A model generated the notes under the pieces. The model saw nothing but the letters and a program-made list of their open reading frames with translations, did no database searches and was not told where the DNA came from. Made by a program: the position numbers and the translations under genes. Shown here piece after piece: positions 33,511-43,552 of a stretch of 64,000 bases of DNA. Position 1 is the stretch's first letter, and each line of letters starts with the position of its first letter. The stretch comes from Takakia lepidozioides (lineage: Eukaryota > Streptophyta > Takakiopsida > Takakiales > Takakiaceae): the NCBI GenBank assembly GCA_030704615.1, contig CM060732.1, positions 3,348,001-3,412,000 on the forward strand, written 5' to 3'.

Positions 33511-34227
33511 TGTGCGCACCTCACTTCGGTAAACTCCCTTCAAGTCATAGTTACTCGCTTTGATGCGCGCGCATGACTCCAACCTGGCAGCCGGCCAACT
33601 TGGAGTTTCGGCTGCTCACCGGGACATAACTGTCCCCTTTCGCTTCCCTCTAAAACCCTCCACCTAATTGGGACTAGGAGAATTCCTTTGGTAGATGGCA
33701 GTCAGTCGGAACAGCTCCCACTCTTTGGTCGCTTTCCGGCTCGCTCGCTTACTCACTAGTTTTGGTCACCAACGGGCTTGCACCGTTCTCGGGGTTACTA
33801 CTCCCCTTATATATACTCTGTAGCTGTCCGCGGGGGTTTCCAAAACCAGCCATGCCATTTTATGGCGAACCACCACGAAAACCCTCGACTCCCGGTGGTG
33901 AGTCGCGGTGAGTCTTGGCCCGCTCACCACGGCCCCCTATGGACCGTGATGAGTCCCAAGACTCCCACGACTCCCACCACGAGGTCTCTGCCCCCATGGT
34001 GAGTCCTATGCCACCCCCACTAAGTCCCACTAAGCTACCACCACCCCTTGTGGAGCCACCCCCACCGCAACCCGGTGTGCGGGGCTCCACCTAGTGAGCG
34101 CCTCGCTTCCCTGAGTCTTGGGCACTCAAGGGTGCTTCAACCCCCTTACCTATCGCTGCCGCTGCCCCCACCACAGGGGCAGCCCCTCATGGTCCGACCC
34201 CCTGCCTCAAGGCAAACGGCCGCGACA
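33511..34227 (-). repeat. 5' LTR of element B
   Basis: 717 bp, starting TGTGCGCACC (one base lost from TGTCGCGCACC) and ending CGCGACA. It differs from the 3' LTR mainly by scattered single-base deletions, part of an indel-rich patch running to about 35300. Confidence 0.9.
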
Positions 34228-37200
34228 TAATCTTCCGGCAAGCCTTCCGGATCTTCGTTTTGGAGTGCAGTCTCGCCCCTGTACCACCAACAGGGGCTGC
34301 TTTCTATTAAAGCATCGGCACCACATTGTCCGTCCCGATTTGACTGGATATCCACGTCTCGACACCGCCACAAAGATCTTGCCACATAAGTTGTTTGGGG
34401 ACAACTTGGCTGCGTGGCAAATACTTTAATGTGCATTGGCCGTGAACACTTCACTGGGTTGTAATCAACATAGTGGCGCCAAAGCTCGAGGCAATGACCA
34501 CCGCTCATCTCTTTTTGTGCGTCGGCCACCGTCGCTCACTTCATTCAATTTCTTACTTTCGTAAGCCATTGGACGTCCATCTGCATAAGTACACCCCAAT
34601 CGCGGAGTCCGACGCATCTGTATGAATCTCAAATGGACGACGAACTCACGGGCTTTTTTTCACAAGATCTGAGTTCCGCCATCCGCTGCTTCAATTCAGC
34701 AAAAGCTTGGCCACAAATGTATTCCATACCCAGACTTTGGATTTACACAGAAGGTCCGACAGCGGCCCCGCGATCCTGGCAAAATTTCTCACATACTTCC
34801 GGTAATAGGAGGCGAGTCCTAGGAAGGATCGCACTCCCGGGACCGAAGTCGGAGGCTCCCAGTCCAAGATCGCCCTCACCTTTCTGTCATCCATTTTGAT
34901 CCCATCCTGTGTAATCACATGCCCCAAGAACTCCACTTTAGTGACCCCGAATCGCACTTTGAAGCTTTGGCATACAGCTTCCCTTCTCGCAATTTTGGAA
35001 CACCCTTTTGAGGTGCTCCAGGTGCTCTCATTTGTTTCGAGTACACCAAGATGTCGTCGATGTACACGATCACAAAGTCATCCAACACTCCTGAAAAGGC
35101 TGTTCATCAGCGTGCTAAATGTCGTGGTGCATTGGTGAGCCCAAAAGGCATCACAAGAACTCATATGAACCATACCTTGTCCTGCACGCGGTCGTCTTCC
35201 TCATCTCCTTCCGCCACCCGAATTTGATGATAGCCGGAGCGCAAGTCGATCCGGCTGAAATACTTCGCTCTGCCAACCGATCGAAGAGGTCGTCGATCCT
35301 TGGCAGAAGGGTACCGGTTTTTGATAGTCACCTTATTCAGAGCCCTGTAATCGACACACATCCGCAGCGTCCCATCCTTCTTGTCTGCGAATAGCACCGG
35401 GGCTCCGTAAGGTGACTTACTCGGCCGGATGTACCCCTTTGACATTAGATCCTTGAGCTGAGTCTTCAGCTCGACCAACTCCTGTGGCTCAACCGGTGAG
35501 GGTGCCTTGGCAGGCGGTTCCGTTCCCGGTATCACCTCAATCTTGTGGTCAACTCCTCTTCGCGGTGGCAAGCCGCTTGGTAAATCCTCCGGCATCACAT
35601 CCTGGTATTTCTCCAAAATCCCCTTGATCCAATCTGGGCTCGGTTCCCCATCGCCTTCTCCCTTCACTTCTCTAATGTAAAGCAAAAACTGGGGTTCGTG
35701 TGCCTCCTCCACGGCCCACTCCCTTGCTGACAGAAGGTTTATTCGCCCTCCCACGGATTTGGGCGTTTTCCGACACTCGTAAGACCTCCCACCATTCCCA
35801 CATGGCAGCGTGACTACTCTCTTGCGGCCATCTATGACCGCTCCGGATTTGCTCAAAAGGTCATCCCAAAATGAGATCTACTCCATCGATCTCGCAGATG
35901 GTGAAGTTCTCACGTCCCTCCCAACTCCCCAGTTGAAGAGGAACATCAAACGCCAACCTTGTTGCCAACTGTGGTTCTCCTTGGCAGAACGCACCTCAAT
36001 AGAGGCCCCCACGTCACTTGTCGGGAGTCCCAGCTTTTGTACCGTTGTCGGTGTCATGAAGGAGTGCGACGCTCATATGTCCACCAACAACGACACATTA
36101 GTTCCGGATATTATCCCATCCACGAACAATAACTGACTCCCTTTTCGTAAGGCGCCAGTTTCCTGATACAACTCACAAGAAAATTTGCCTACCTTGCAAG
36201 TCCTGGCGACCACCGCTTCCACCAAGCGACTGATGGTATCTTCCGACAGCTCCGTGGTCGCCCGAGTCATGTTCAATTGCCGGGGCTTCGTGCACTTCTT
36301 GGCCATGTGCCCGGGCTCCCGCAATTGAAAACACACTCCATCAAAGGTCGCCTTCTGTCCGCCATAAGCCGCTCCACCCGCTTTTACTTTCGAAGCACCG
36401 GGTGCCGCCTTGACGTGTGAAGGCCCTCCTTTCGATTTCCACGTGCCATTGTCACCGCGTGGCCTATCCCACTTCTTTTCCGGTCGGAAGGAGTCACCTT
36501 CCCGCCGGGTCTTCTTGTGGTTCAGCTCTGTACGGCCTTGTCTCTCACCCCTAGGGACATCCGAGAAACATTCAGCCCTCTCAATTGCCTCGTTCAAAGT
36601 CTTGGGTGGCTTCTCCTCCAACTTCCGCCTGGCCCATGGGGCCAGTCCCGCCACAAAGTTGAAGACCATTTCTGGTTCTGCCATGTCCGTGACTTTGAGC
36701 AACAGCACATTGAAAGCCTAGACATACCCCCGAATGTCATCTGTTTGCTTCAAATTCCTCATCTTGTCCCGGGCAAGCCAGGACGCATTGAGGGGCACAA
36801 ACTGTCTCTTCGTCAATTCCTTGAACCCACTCCAGTTCAAGGTTTCCGGGCTTGGACCTCGGTCGTGAAGGCGTTTCTGCCACCATTGTTGAGCATAGCC
36901 CCTCAAATAGGTGGGAGCCACTTCCACCCGATCCTCGTTACTCAACTTGATCGCCCGGAAGTACTGCTCTAGCTCCAGGAGCTAGGTGTTCAGTGCCTTC
37001 CGATTTCGGACGCCCTCGAAGGTGCCGGGTTCCTTAGGCTTCACCTTAAACTTTGCCTTAGTGGAAGTGGCATTAGCCGCCTTCAACACGTCTTTCAACG
37101 TCCCGCCAAATTGCGCCAACAACCCTTCCCAAAAGGCTGCCGGCATGGGAGGCATCTCTTGGTTTGTCGGAGCTCTCAAGGATTCCTCGGGCTCCGACTC

Positions 37201-37351
37201 CTCGGATTCCTCCCGCTCTTGAGCGGCCTTGTTTTTGGAAACATGCATCGCTTCCTCAAACGGCCGCCTCGGTGACACGTCGCCCCCATCGGGCTCACCA
37301 GGATCATCATCTTTTGGGCCGTTCCGCTTTCGCTTCGGCTTGCCCGACCCC
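34228..37351 (-). pseudogene. Element A gag, protease, reverse transcriptase and RNase H
   Basis: Minus strand from 37351: gag start ATGGGGTCGGGCAAG (MGSGKPKRKR), acidic linker, capsid-like segment (36945-36450), a zinc knuckle reduced to CFQLREPGHMAKKC with the second Cys lost, protease (LLVDI, damaged, near 36080), RT ([15 protein letters not shown] near 35350; the catalytic region near 35060 is frame-broken) and RNase H to 34228. Several frameshifts, so not functional. This is the most complete gag of the family in the window. Confidence 0.85.
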
Positions 37352-37394
37352 ATGATGAGGCCAATCCCAAGGACGATCGCGTACTGAACTCTAA

Positions 37395-37406
37395 GCTCTG
37401 ATACCA
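37395..37406 (-). promoter_or_regulatory. Primer binding site of element A
   Basis: On the minus strand TGGTATCAGAGC, two bases inside the 5' LTR: the classic site complementary to the 3' end of initiator methionine tRNA, which primes minus-strand DNA synthesis in many plant LTR retrotransposons. Confidence 0.9.
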
Positions 37407-37408
37407 AG

Positions 37409-38134
37409 TGTCGCGCACCTCCCTTCGGTAAGCTCCCCTTCACGTCATAGTTACTCGCTTTGATGCGCGCGCCTGACTCCCAACCTGGCCGCCGGGCCAA
37501 CTTGGAGCTTCGGCTGCTCACCGGGACATAACGGTCCCCCTTCGCTCCCCACTAAACCCTCCACCTATTTGGGACTAGTGGAATTCCCTTTTGGTAGATG
37601 GCAGTCCGGAACAGCTCCCCACTCTTTGGTCGCTTTCCGGCTCGCTCGCTTACTCACTAGATTTTGGTCACCAACAGGCTTGCACCGTTCTTGGGGTTAC
37701 TACTCCCTATATATACTTCTGTAGCTGTCCGCGGGGGTTTCACAACCAGCCATGCCATTTTATGGCGAACCACCACGAAAACCCTCGACTCCCGGTGATG
37801 AGTCGCGGTGAGTCTTGGCCCGCTCACCACGGCCCCTATGGACCGTGATGAGTCCCAAGACTCCCCACGACTCCCACCACGAGGTCTCCGCCCCCATGGT
37901 GAGTCCTATGCCACCCCCACTAAGTCCCGCTAAGCTACCACCACCCCTTGTGGAGCCACCCCCACCGCAACCCGGTGTGCGGGGCTCCACCTAGTGAGCG
38001 CCTCCGCCTCCTTGAGTGCCTTGGGCACTCAAGGGTGCTTCAGCCCCCCATATCTATCGCTGCCGCTGCCCCCACCATAGGGGCAGCCCCTCATGTGTCC
38101 CGACCCCCTGCCCTCAAGGCAAAGGGCCGCGACA
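37409..38134 (-). repeat. 5' LTR of element A
   Basis: 726 bp, TGTCGCGCACC to CCGCGACA on the plus strand, with the reversed TATATATA motif near 37710. The gag start lies 58 bp inside. Outside sequence is the intron of ParB/methyltransferase-like copy 2. Confidence 0.9.
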
Positions 38135-40184
38135 TCCGTGCTATCGGGTTTCCCTCTGCTCATCCTTCCCCAATTTCCAGTAATCTTTCCACTTGAATCG
38201 AATGTAACGCTTCTGCATGTTTTTGTTGGCAGTCAAACATGAAGCTGGATTTGGCCCATGCCAAACGCTTCTTCATGGAAAGTGAGGGGCAGGTCAAAAC
38301 GTTGCAGTCATTGATTGAGCACTTGAAAGAAGTCGGGGTCAAGTCCAGAACAAAATACAAGTCAAAGCTTGTGAAGCTGGTGGCCATTGCAGATCTGGCA
38401 CTTGGAAAGGACTTCATCCCCGAGATTGCAAAACATTATTCTCGGGCCATGCAGCCGACCATGCAGTTGGAGAAACTACATCACCTCTCAACGGCATGTG
38501 TTGATGATGTTTCAATGCACTGAAGTTCCTTCCTAGCAATAGCCACTCGTCTTCCTGCTCCTGACATTGGATCGGAAATGGCAGACACGGTGGCTGTCGA
38601 TCTGGAATGCATCGGAGAGTATAAGGACAATGTGGTCTTTTCCACTCAAAGTTTCCGACCCTGCAATGGATGTGTGGCTCAACCGCATGACTTGGTGGTT
38701 CCTAAGTAATTCAAGGTACTTCCCCAAATTTGCTTTTCTGAAATGAATTCCCTGAACTGTTACGTGACAATGCATGTGGGAATCGCAGGTTATGACGAAT
38801 GCGAAGGAGCAAGTCGTAATGCATACAAATTCGTTCGGCTTGTACGTCAAATGGGATGGAACACAGACATTGAAAGACTACGTGACACGTTTCAGATGTG
38901 CTTACAAGGACAACCTCTTTGCCGGGGAGCTGCAGACAGCAAGAAGGAGCGTGGAGTTTACACATCAGGAGGGAGCGGGAAAAGCTGCAATGCGAATTGT
39001 TTACAGGTGAAGCCCAGCTGTCCTTGTATGCGAAGCCTGGTTATGAGGTTTGTCTGGGAAATGCGGCACCGCATTCGCATTTTTAGTTTTCAGTTGCACT
39101 CTGCGGGTACGTTGGTCTCAACATTTGCTCACTGCCCTGCAGGTATATGAAATACGTGCTTCTTCAGACAGGGGCCCTGGCTCAAGAGCCCCCATTCTTC
39201 ATGGCTTCGACCGTGGCGGACCCAAGCTGTGTCTACACACCCGAGATGCAGAAATAATGGCATGCCGCGCATCTGGTTGGATGTCCGTGGTACCTGGACA
39301 TGTCTGGCGGAATCGTTGACGAGTCTGAGAAAGATCTGCATGCGAAAGCAGAAGAGAAGAGAAAGGAAAGATGTGTCCCTGCTCGGCCAGAGTCGGCAAA
39401 GGAAACTGCTACTCTGGAACAATCCAGAAAGGCAGCTGAGATGGCACAGAAGACGGTGGATGTAGCTGTGCAGGCTCAACAGAAGGGGTCCAAGAAGCGG
39501 ACTCGCCGGCAAGGAGGAGCAGTTGTGACACCCAAGAAAACGAAGAAGCAGAAATAGATAGTGCAGGTAGAGGGTGAGGAAGAGGACTCCGATGGAGACT
39601 TTGCAACCAGCCCACCCCCCGAGACGCAGCCAAAATCCCTTGTGCCTACCGTTGTCACGAGAGGGACGAGAACTGGCTCGGCAAAGAAGGCACTCTTCAA
39701 CCCCCCGGGGGGGCACCCTTTCGAGCCGGTGGAAATGAAGAGGCCGAAAGTGGATCCTGATACAGTAGTCCAGTGTGTGAATGAGAGTTTCTTGGCGGCT
39801 TTGGATGGATGGGCAGCCAAGTTGGCATACATGAAGACCATGGAGGGTCTGAAGGGCATAGCACTGAAGAAGGCGGCTGCCGAAGAGCCTTTCGACACCC
39901 CTGGGTTTCTGAAGATGGTCTCGTTCTTTGAGAGGGTGTGTGCAGACAAGGATTGCAGGAAGGGCGGAAATGCCACCAAGTGGTCTTGCGATATGATCAT
40001 CTTGGATATTCTGGACGGAGAGCCTGTGGAAGGACTGCAAGCTTTGCCATCTTGGAACAGGTACTCCGAGGACTTTTGGAAGAAAGGATTCGGGCTCGCC
40101 CGCATGGTGTTGGACGACAGAGGCTGTGTGGTTGTCCTGGCGAGCAGAGGCAAAAACACGCAGACAGGAATTGCGAAGTGGGCC
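38135..40184 (+). pseudogene. ParB-like / methyltransferase-like gene, copy 2 (interrupted)
   Basis: Homologous to 12630-15290 of copy 1, with the ParB-like exons lost on the left (element A) and the SAM-binding exon lost on the right (element D LTR). Exons: 38238-38505 (KHYSRAMQPTM), about 38589-38707 (MWSFP, MTWWF), about 38790-39008 (KDYVTRF), and 39144-40184 with the linker, CVNESFLAALDGWAAK and CDMIILDILDGEP. Splice signals match copy 1 (TTGGCAG before 38231, ATCGCAG before 38790, CCTGCAG before 39144). In-frame stops TAA 39255-39257 and TAG 39555-39557 break the last exon. The intron at 39009-39143 holds one GGAAATGCGGCACC palindrome half of the P5 type, so this copy belongs with the element 2 family. 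DILD replaces DPPY. Confidence 0.7.
39058..39079. repeat. Isolated P5-type palindrome in an intron
   Basis: GGAAATGCGGCACCGCATTC within the intron that in copy 1 houses the P4 array. It has the G..C arm type of element 2, not the T..A type of element 1. One arm is slightly degenerate. Confidence 0.6.
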
Positions 40185-40909
40185 TGTCGCGCACCTCACT
40201 TCGGTAAGCTCCCATTCAGGTCATAGTTGCTAGCTTGATGCGCGCGCCTAACTCCCAACCTGGCCGCCGGACCAACTTGGAGCTTCGGCTGCTCACCGGG
40301 ACATAATGGTCCCCCTTTGAACTCCCAAAGAACCCTCCACCGATTTGGAACCAGCGGGAATTCCCTTTGGTAGTCGGCAGTCCGGAACAGCTCCCCACTC
40401 TTTGGTCGCTTTCCGGCTCGCTCGCTTACTCACTAGTTTTTGGTCACCAACGGGCTTGCACCGTTCTTGGGGTTACTACTCCCTATATATACTTCTGTAG
40501 CTGTCCGCGGGGGTTTCACAACCAGCCATGCCATTTTATGGCGAACCACCACGAAACCCTCGACTCCCGGTGATGAGTCGCGGTGAGTCTTGGCCCACTC
40601 ACCACGGCCCCTATGGACCGTGATGAGTCCCAAGACTCCCCACGACTCCCACCACGAGGTCTCCGCCCCCATGGTGAGTCCTATGCCACCCCCACTAAGT
40701 CCCGCTAAGCTACCACCACCCCTTGTGGAGCCACCCCCACCGCAACCCGGTGTGCGGGGCTCCACCTAGTGAGCGCCTCCGCCTCCTTGAGTGCCTTGGG
40801 CACTCAAGGGTGCTTCAGCCCCCCATATCTATCGCTGCCGCTGCCCCCACCACAGGGGCAGCCCCTCATGTGTCCCGACCCCCTGCCCTCAAGGCAAAGG
40901 GCCACGACA
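40185..40909 (-). repeat. 3' LTR of element D
   Basis: 725 bp, TGTCGCGCACC to CCACGACA on the plus strand. Close to the LTR of element A, including the shared GGTGATGAGTCGCGG and CCATATCTATCG variants. Confidence 0.9.
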
Positions 40910-41815
40910 CACACCCCTACCAACAGGGAGTCGATGTCTTCATCGACTTGTCCATTTTGTAGAAACGAACATCCAAGTTGTGGCATCCCACATCAAGGAG
41001 TTTGTTTCCGTACCTTGGCGTCCCATGGCAAAGAACCAAACCCCACACTTGACTCTACTCTCCACTAGCTAGTTCGGCCGACTTCCTCCAAGTCCCGGCC
41101 AGGGGTGGAGCCTCTCAAGCTCCTCCCAGTGCACTCTTCTTGGCCTTCTTCAAGGTCAAGGAACGATCCTCCCCGAGGATCGAATCGCCTTACTGCAACA
41201 ACATTGCTTGCGATCACTCCAGATGCCGCTTTTGGCATCACTTTGCGCAAGGGTTCACCTCGAACCCCCTTTGACTAGGAAGATAACCTTGAACCAACCG
41301 TGCGCCCCAATCACTACAATTGGGTCCGTCTTGGAATGCTGGCCTGAGGTACGGGAACACGTCGAAGCCGCACTACAACTTCGTCCCGAGGCTACACGAT
41401 TATAGTACGTGAACGGAAGCACATAGCTTCCGCGTTAGCCCGCACTACAAGGCAACCACCTCGGTAGCGCAGTTATAGTACGCGCACGCGCCAGGTGCGC
41501 ACTAGCACGTGAACTCCCAAAGAAGGCGCATGTTTCCTTGCCCCTTGGATGGGAGTCACCCGATTTCGGCACTGCACAAACACACGATTAACCCAATTTA
41601 CCTCTCCCACCTTTATAAGCTAGCCTGCATTCTACACACTAGCCAACCACACCATGCATCACCATTCCAAACAAAATAGGACACACAACATTTGGAACCC
41701 ATTTCCTTTATAACAAATTTTTGTACAATACAAGTTTTTGCAATCGGATTCCTGAGCTAGCTAAGCCGGGCTAAGCATGCATTTCCTCCCCCACGCTCCA
41801 AGGTTGATGTCCCCA
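40910..41815 (-). other. 3' untranslated region of element D
   Basis: No gene. Nearly collinear with 27490-28380 of element B: CACACCCCTACCAACAGGG at the LTR side, a GATCGAATCGCC segment, two TATAGTACGTG-like words, and CCCTTGGATGGGAGTCACC before the integrase end. Element A's truncation falls at this last word. Confidence 0.75.
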
Positions 41816-43174
41816 TCAACGCTTCTTCCGCTTTTGAGGTCGCCCTTCGAAAACTGCAACCGCCTCGGATGCGTTTCCCATTTCTGAGGCACGCACCCAA
41901 GATGCCTCCACATGATGATAGCCCTTCCATTTGACGAGATACTCCATTTCTCGGTTCTTGAACCTCCTCGACTGAAGTACTGCCTCCACCTCGTACTCAG
42001 GTTCATTTTCATGATCCAACAGCACACGTGGCGGACGCAACACTTGATGCCAATTCGGACGCGCTTCATATTTGAAGTAAGGCTTCAAAAGGGAGACGTG
42101 AAATACTGGATGCACCTTGCTATTTGTCGGCAGCTCCAATTCATACACATCCTCATTCATAACCTTCCGGATGTGAAAGGGTCCCGCATACGGAGGTACG
42201 AATTTTGGACTCACTTCCGGAGATAGTCGGAAATTCTTGATGTTCAACCAGACCTCCGTGCCTACCTCAAACTTCACTTCCCTCCGCTTCCGATTTGCCT
42301 GCCTTTCATACCGTTTCCTCGCTTTGGCAATGTTGTATTTTGCGAGCTTCAACAAACGCTCGCGTTCTTCCAGTACCGCCGCTACTGCCGGTTCCTCAAC
42401 GTCCTGGGCGGCCCAACTTGTCGGCACCAGAGGTGCTTTTCCATAGACCAATACGAAAGGGGAAACTCCCGTTGCGGAGTGTTCTGTGTTATTATAACAG
42501 AACTCTACCGCGTCTAAGTGTTCCACCCAGTCTGATTGGTCTGCCGACACGTAATTCCGCAAGATCTGCTTCACTACGGAATTCACTCTTTCCGTTTGGC
42601 CGTCCGTCGTAGGTCGGAAGGCGGTGCTCATCTTCAGCCTCGTCCCCATCTTCTTCCAAAGTGTCCTCCAAAATTTACTCGTAAACTTTGGATCGCGGTC
42701 CGAGACAATATCCTTCGGGACTCCATGATGTTTTAAGACGTGGGCGAAGTAAAGTCGCCCTGTCTCTTGCGCCGTTGCCGTCTCCTTGGTGGGGATGAAA
42801 TGGCCCATTTTACTAAACCTATCCACCACCACCATGATTGCATCGAATCCTTTTGACAACGTCATAGCAGTCATGAAATCCATCGAGACGCTTTCCCAAG
42901 TCCCCTCTGGAATCGGCAAGGGTTGTAACAGCCCCGCTTGCTTTTTGTACTCGCTCCGGTTTTGTTGGCATGTGGTGCATGTCTTGACATACTCCTCTGC
43001 CTCCTCCCTCAGTTTGGGCCAGAAATACTCTTTCTTCAAGAGTGCCGCAGTGCGCTTGGCTCCGCCATGCCCCGCAAGCGGGCTATCATGGCATTCTCTC
43101 AAGAGACTATCTCTGACGCCCTCCCACGGGTTTGGGCGTTTCCGACACTCGTAAGACCTCGCCACCATTCCCAC
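41816..43174 (-). CDS. Integrase with chromodomain (element D), fused to a protease-region remnant
   Basis: Continuous 452-codon frame, the best integrase in the window. Residues 1-17 come from the protease/linker region through the deletion. Then follow the zinc-binding motif H29/H36 and C66/C69; the catalytic triad D99 (SMDFM), D159 (VSDRDP) and E195 (TDGQTE) with 35 residues between D159 and E195, as expected; the GPFHIRKV segment; and a chromodomain at about residues 385-430 (EYEVEAVLQ, YLVKWKGYHHVEASW). Catalytic residues are intact, so the domain could fold, but the element lacks RT and a 5' LTR and its own start codon is unnatural. Confidence 0.85.
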   Translation of the reverse strand: MGMVARSYECRKRPNPWEGVRDSLLRECHDSPLAGHGGAKRTAALLKKEYFWPKLREEAEEYVKTCTTCQQNRSEYKKQAGLLQPLPIPEGTWESVSMDFMTAMTLSKGFDAIMVVVDRFSKMGHFIPTKETATAQETGRLYFAHVLKHHGVPKDIVSDRDPKFTSKFWRTLWKKMGTRLKMSTAFRPTTDGQTERVNSVVKQILRNYVSADQSDWVEHLDAVEFCYNNTEHSATGVSPFVLVYGKAPLVPTSWAAQDVEEPAVAAVLEERERLLKLAKYNIAKARKRYERQANRKRREVKFEVGTEVWLNIKNFRLSPEVSPKFVPPYAGPFHIRKVMNEDVYELELPTNSKVHPVFHVSLLKPYFKYEARPNWHQVLRPPRVLLDHENEPEYEVEAVLQSRRFKNREMEYLVKWKGYHHVEASWVRASEMGNASEAVAVFEGRPQKRKKR

Positions 43175-43544
43175 ATGGCAGCGTGACTACTCTCTTGCGG
43201 CCATCTATGACCGCTCCGGATTTGCTCAAAAAGGTCATCCCCAAAATGAGATCCACTCCATCGATCTCGCAAATGGTGAAGTTCTCACGTCCTTCCCATT
43301 TCCCCAGTTGAAGAGGGACATCGAACGCCAACTTCGTCGCCAATTGCGGTTCTCCTTTGGCAGAACGCACCTCAATAGAGGCCCCCATGTCACTTGTCGG
43401 GAGTCCCAGCCTATCCCACTTTTTTTCCGGTCTCCGGGCGTCACCTTCCCGCTGGGTCTTCTTGTGGTTCAGCTCCGTACGGCCTTGTCTTTCACCCCTA
43501 GGGACATCCGAGAAACATTCAGCGCTCTCAATTGCCTCATTCAA
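43107..43544 (-). pseudogene. Element D gag-protease remnant
   Basis: 145 codons: a gag piece (NEAIESAECFSDVPRGERQG) joined near 43410 to LGLPTSDM, i.e. to sequence downstream of the protease active site. The Asp-Thr-Gly and zinc knuckle are deleted. It overlaps the start of the fused integrase frame in another frame. Confidence 0.75.
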
Positions 43545-43552
43545 AGTCTTAG

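Larger units (their letters stand above)
26761..34227 (-). mobile_element. G1 element B, nested in element A
   Basis: Complete minus-strand element with both LTRs (26761-27489 and 33511-34227). The flanks are TCATC (26756-26760) and TAATC (34228-34232), a 5-bp target duplication with one mismatch. The outside sequence rejoins element A's pol exactly where B's own copy reads CTCATCCTTCCGACAAGCC near 30523. Its own integrase region is interrupted by solo LTR C. Confidence 0.9.
25072..38134 (-). mobile_element. G1 element A (chromodomain gypsy), split by element B
   Basis: Minus-strand LTR retrotransposon. Its pieces are 25072-26760 (3' untranslated part and integrase) and 34228-38134 (RNase H, RT, protease, gag, primer site, 5' LTR). 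Element B occupies the space between. The 3' LTR and about 640 bp of 3' untranslated sequence are missing: element 2's right end stops 7 bp from the homology start. The sequence just outside the 5' LTR is TCCGT. Element A sits in an intron of the second ParB/methyltransferase-like copy. Confidence 0.85.
40185..43552 (-). mobile_element. G1 element D, internally deleted
   Basis: Minus-strand element with a 3' LTR (40185-40909), 3' untranslated region, integrase, then an abrupt jump near 43120 to protease sequence and near 43410 to gag sequence. It stops at about 43552 without primer site or 5' LTR. The whole RT/RNase H block is missing. The LTR cuts the coding sequence of ParB/methyltransferase-like copy 2; no matching target duplication can be shown because the far end is lost. 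Confidence 0.85.
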
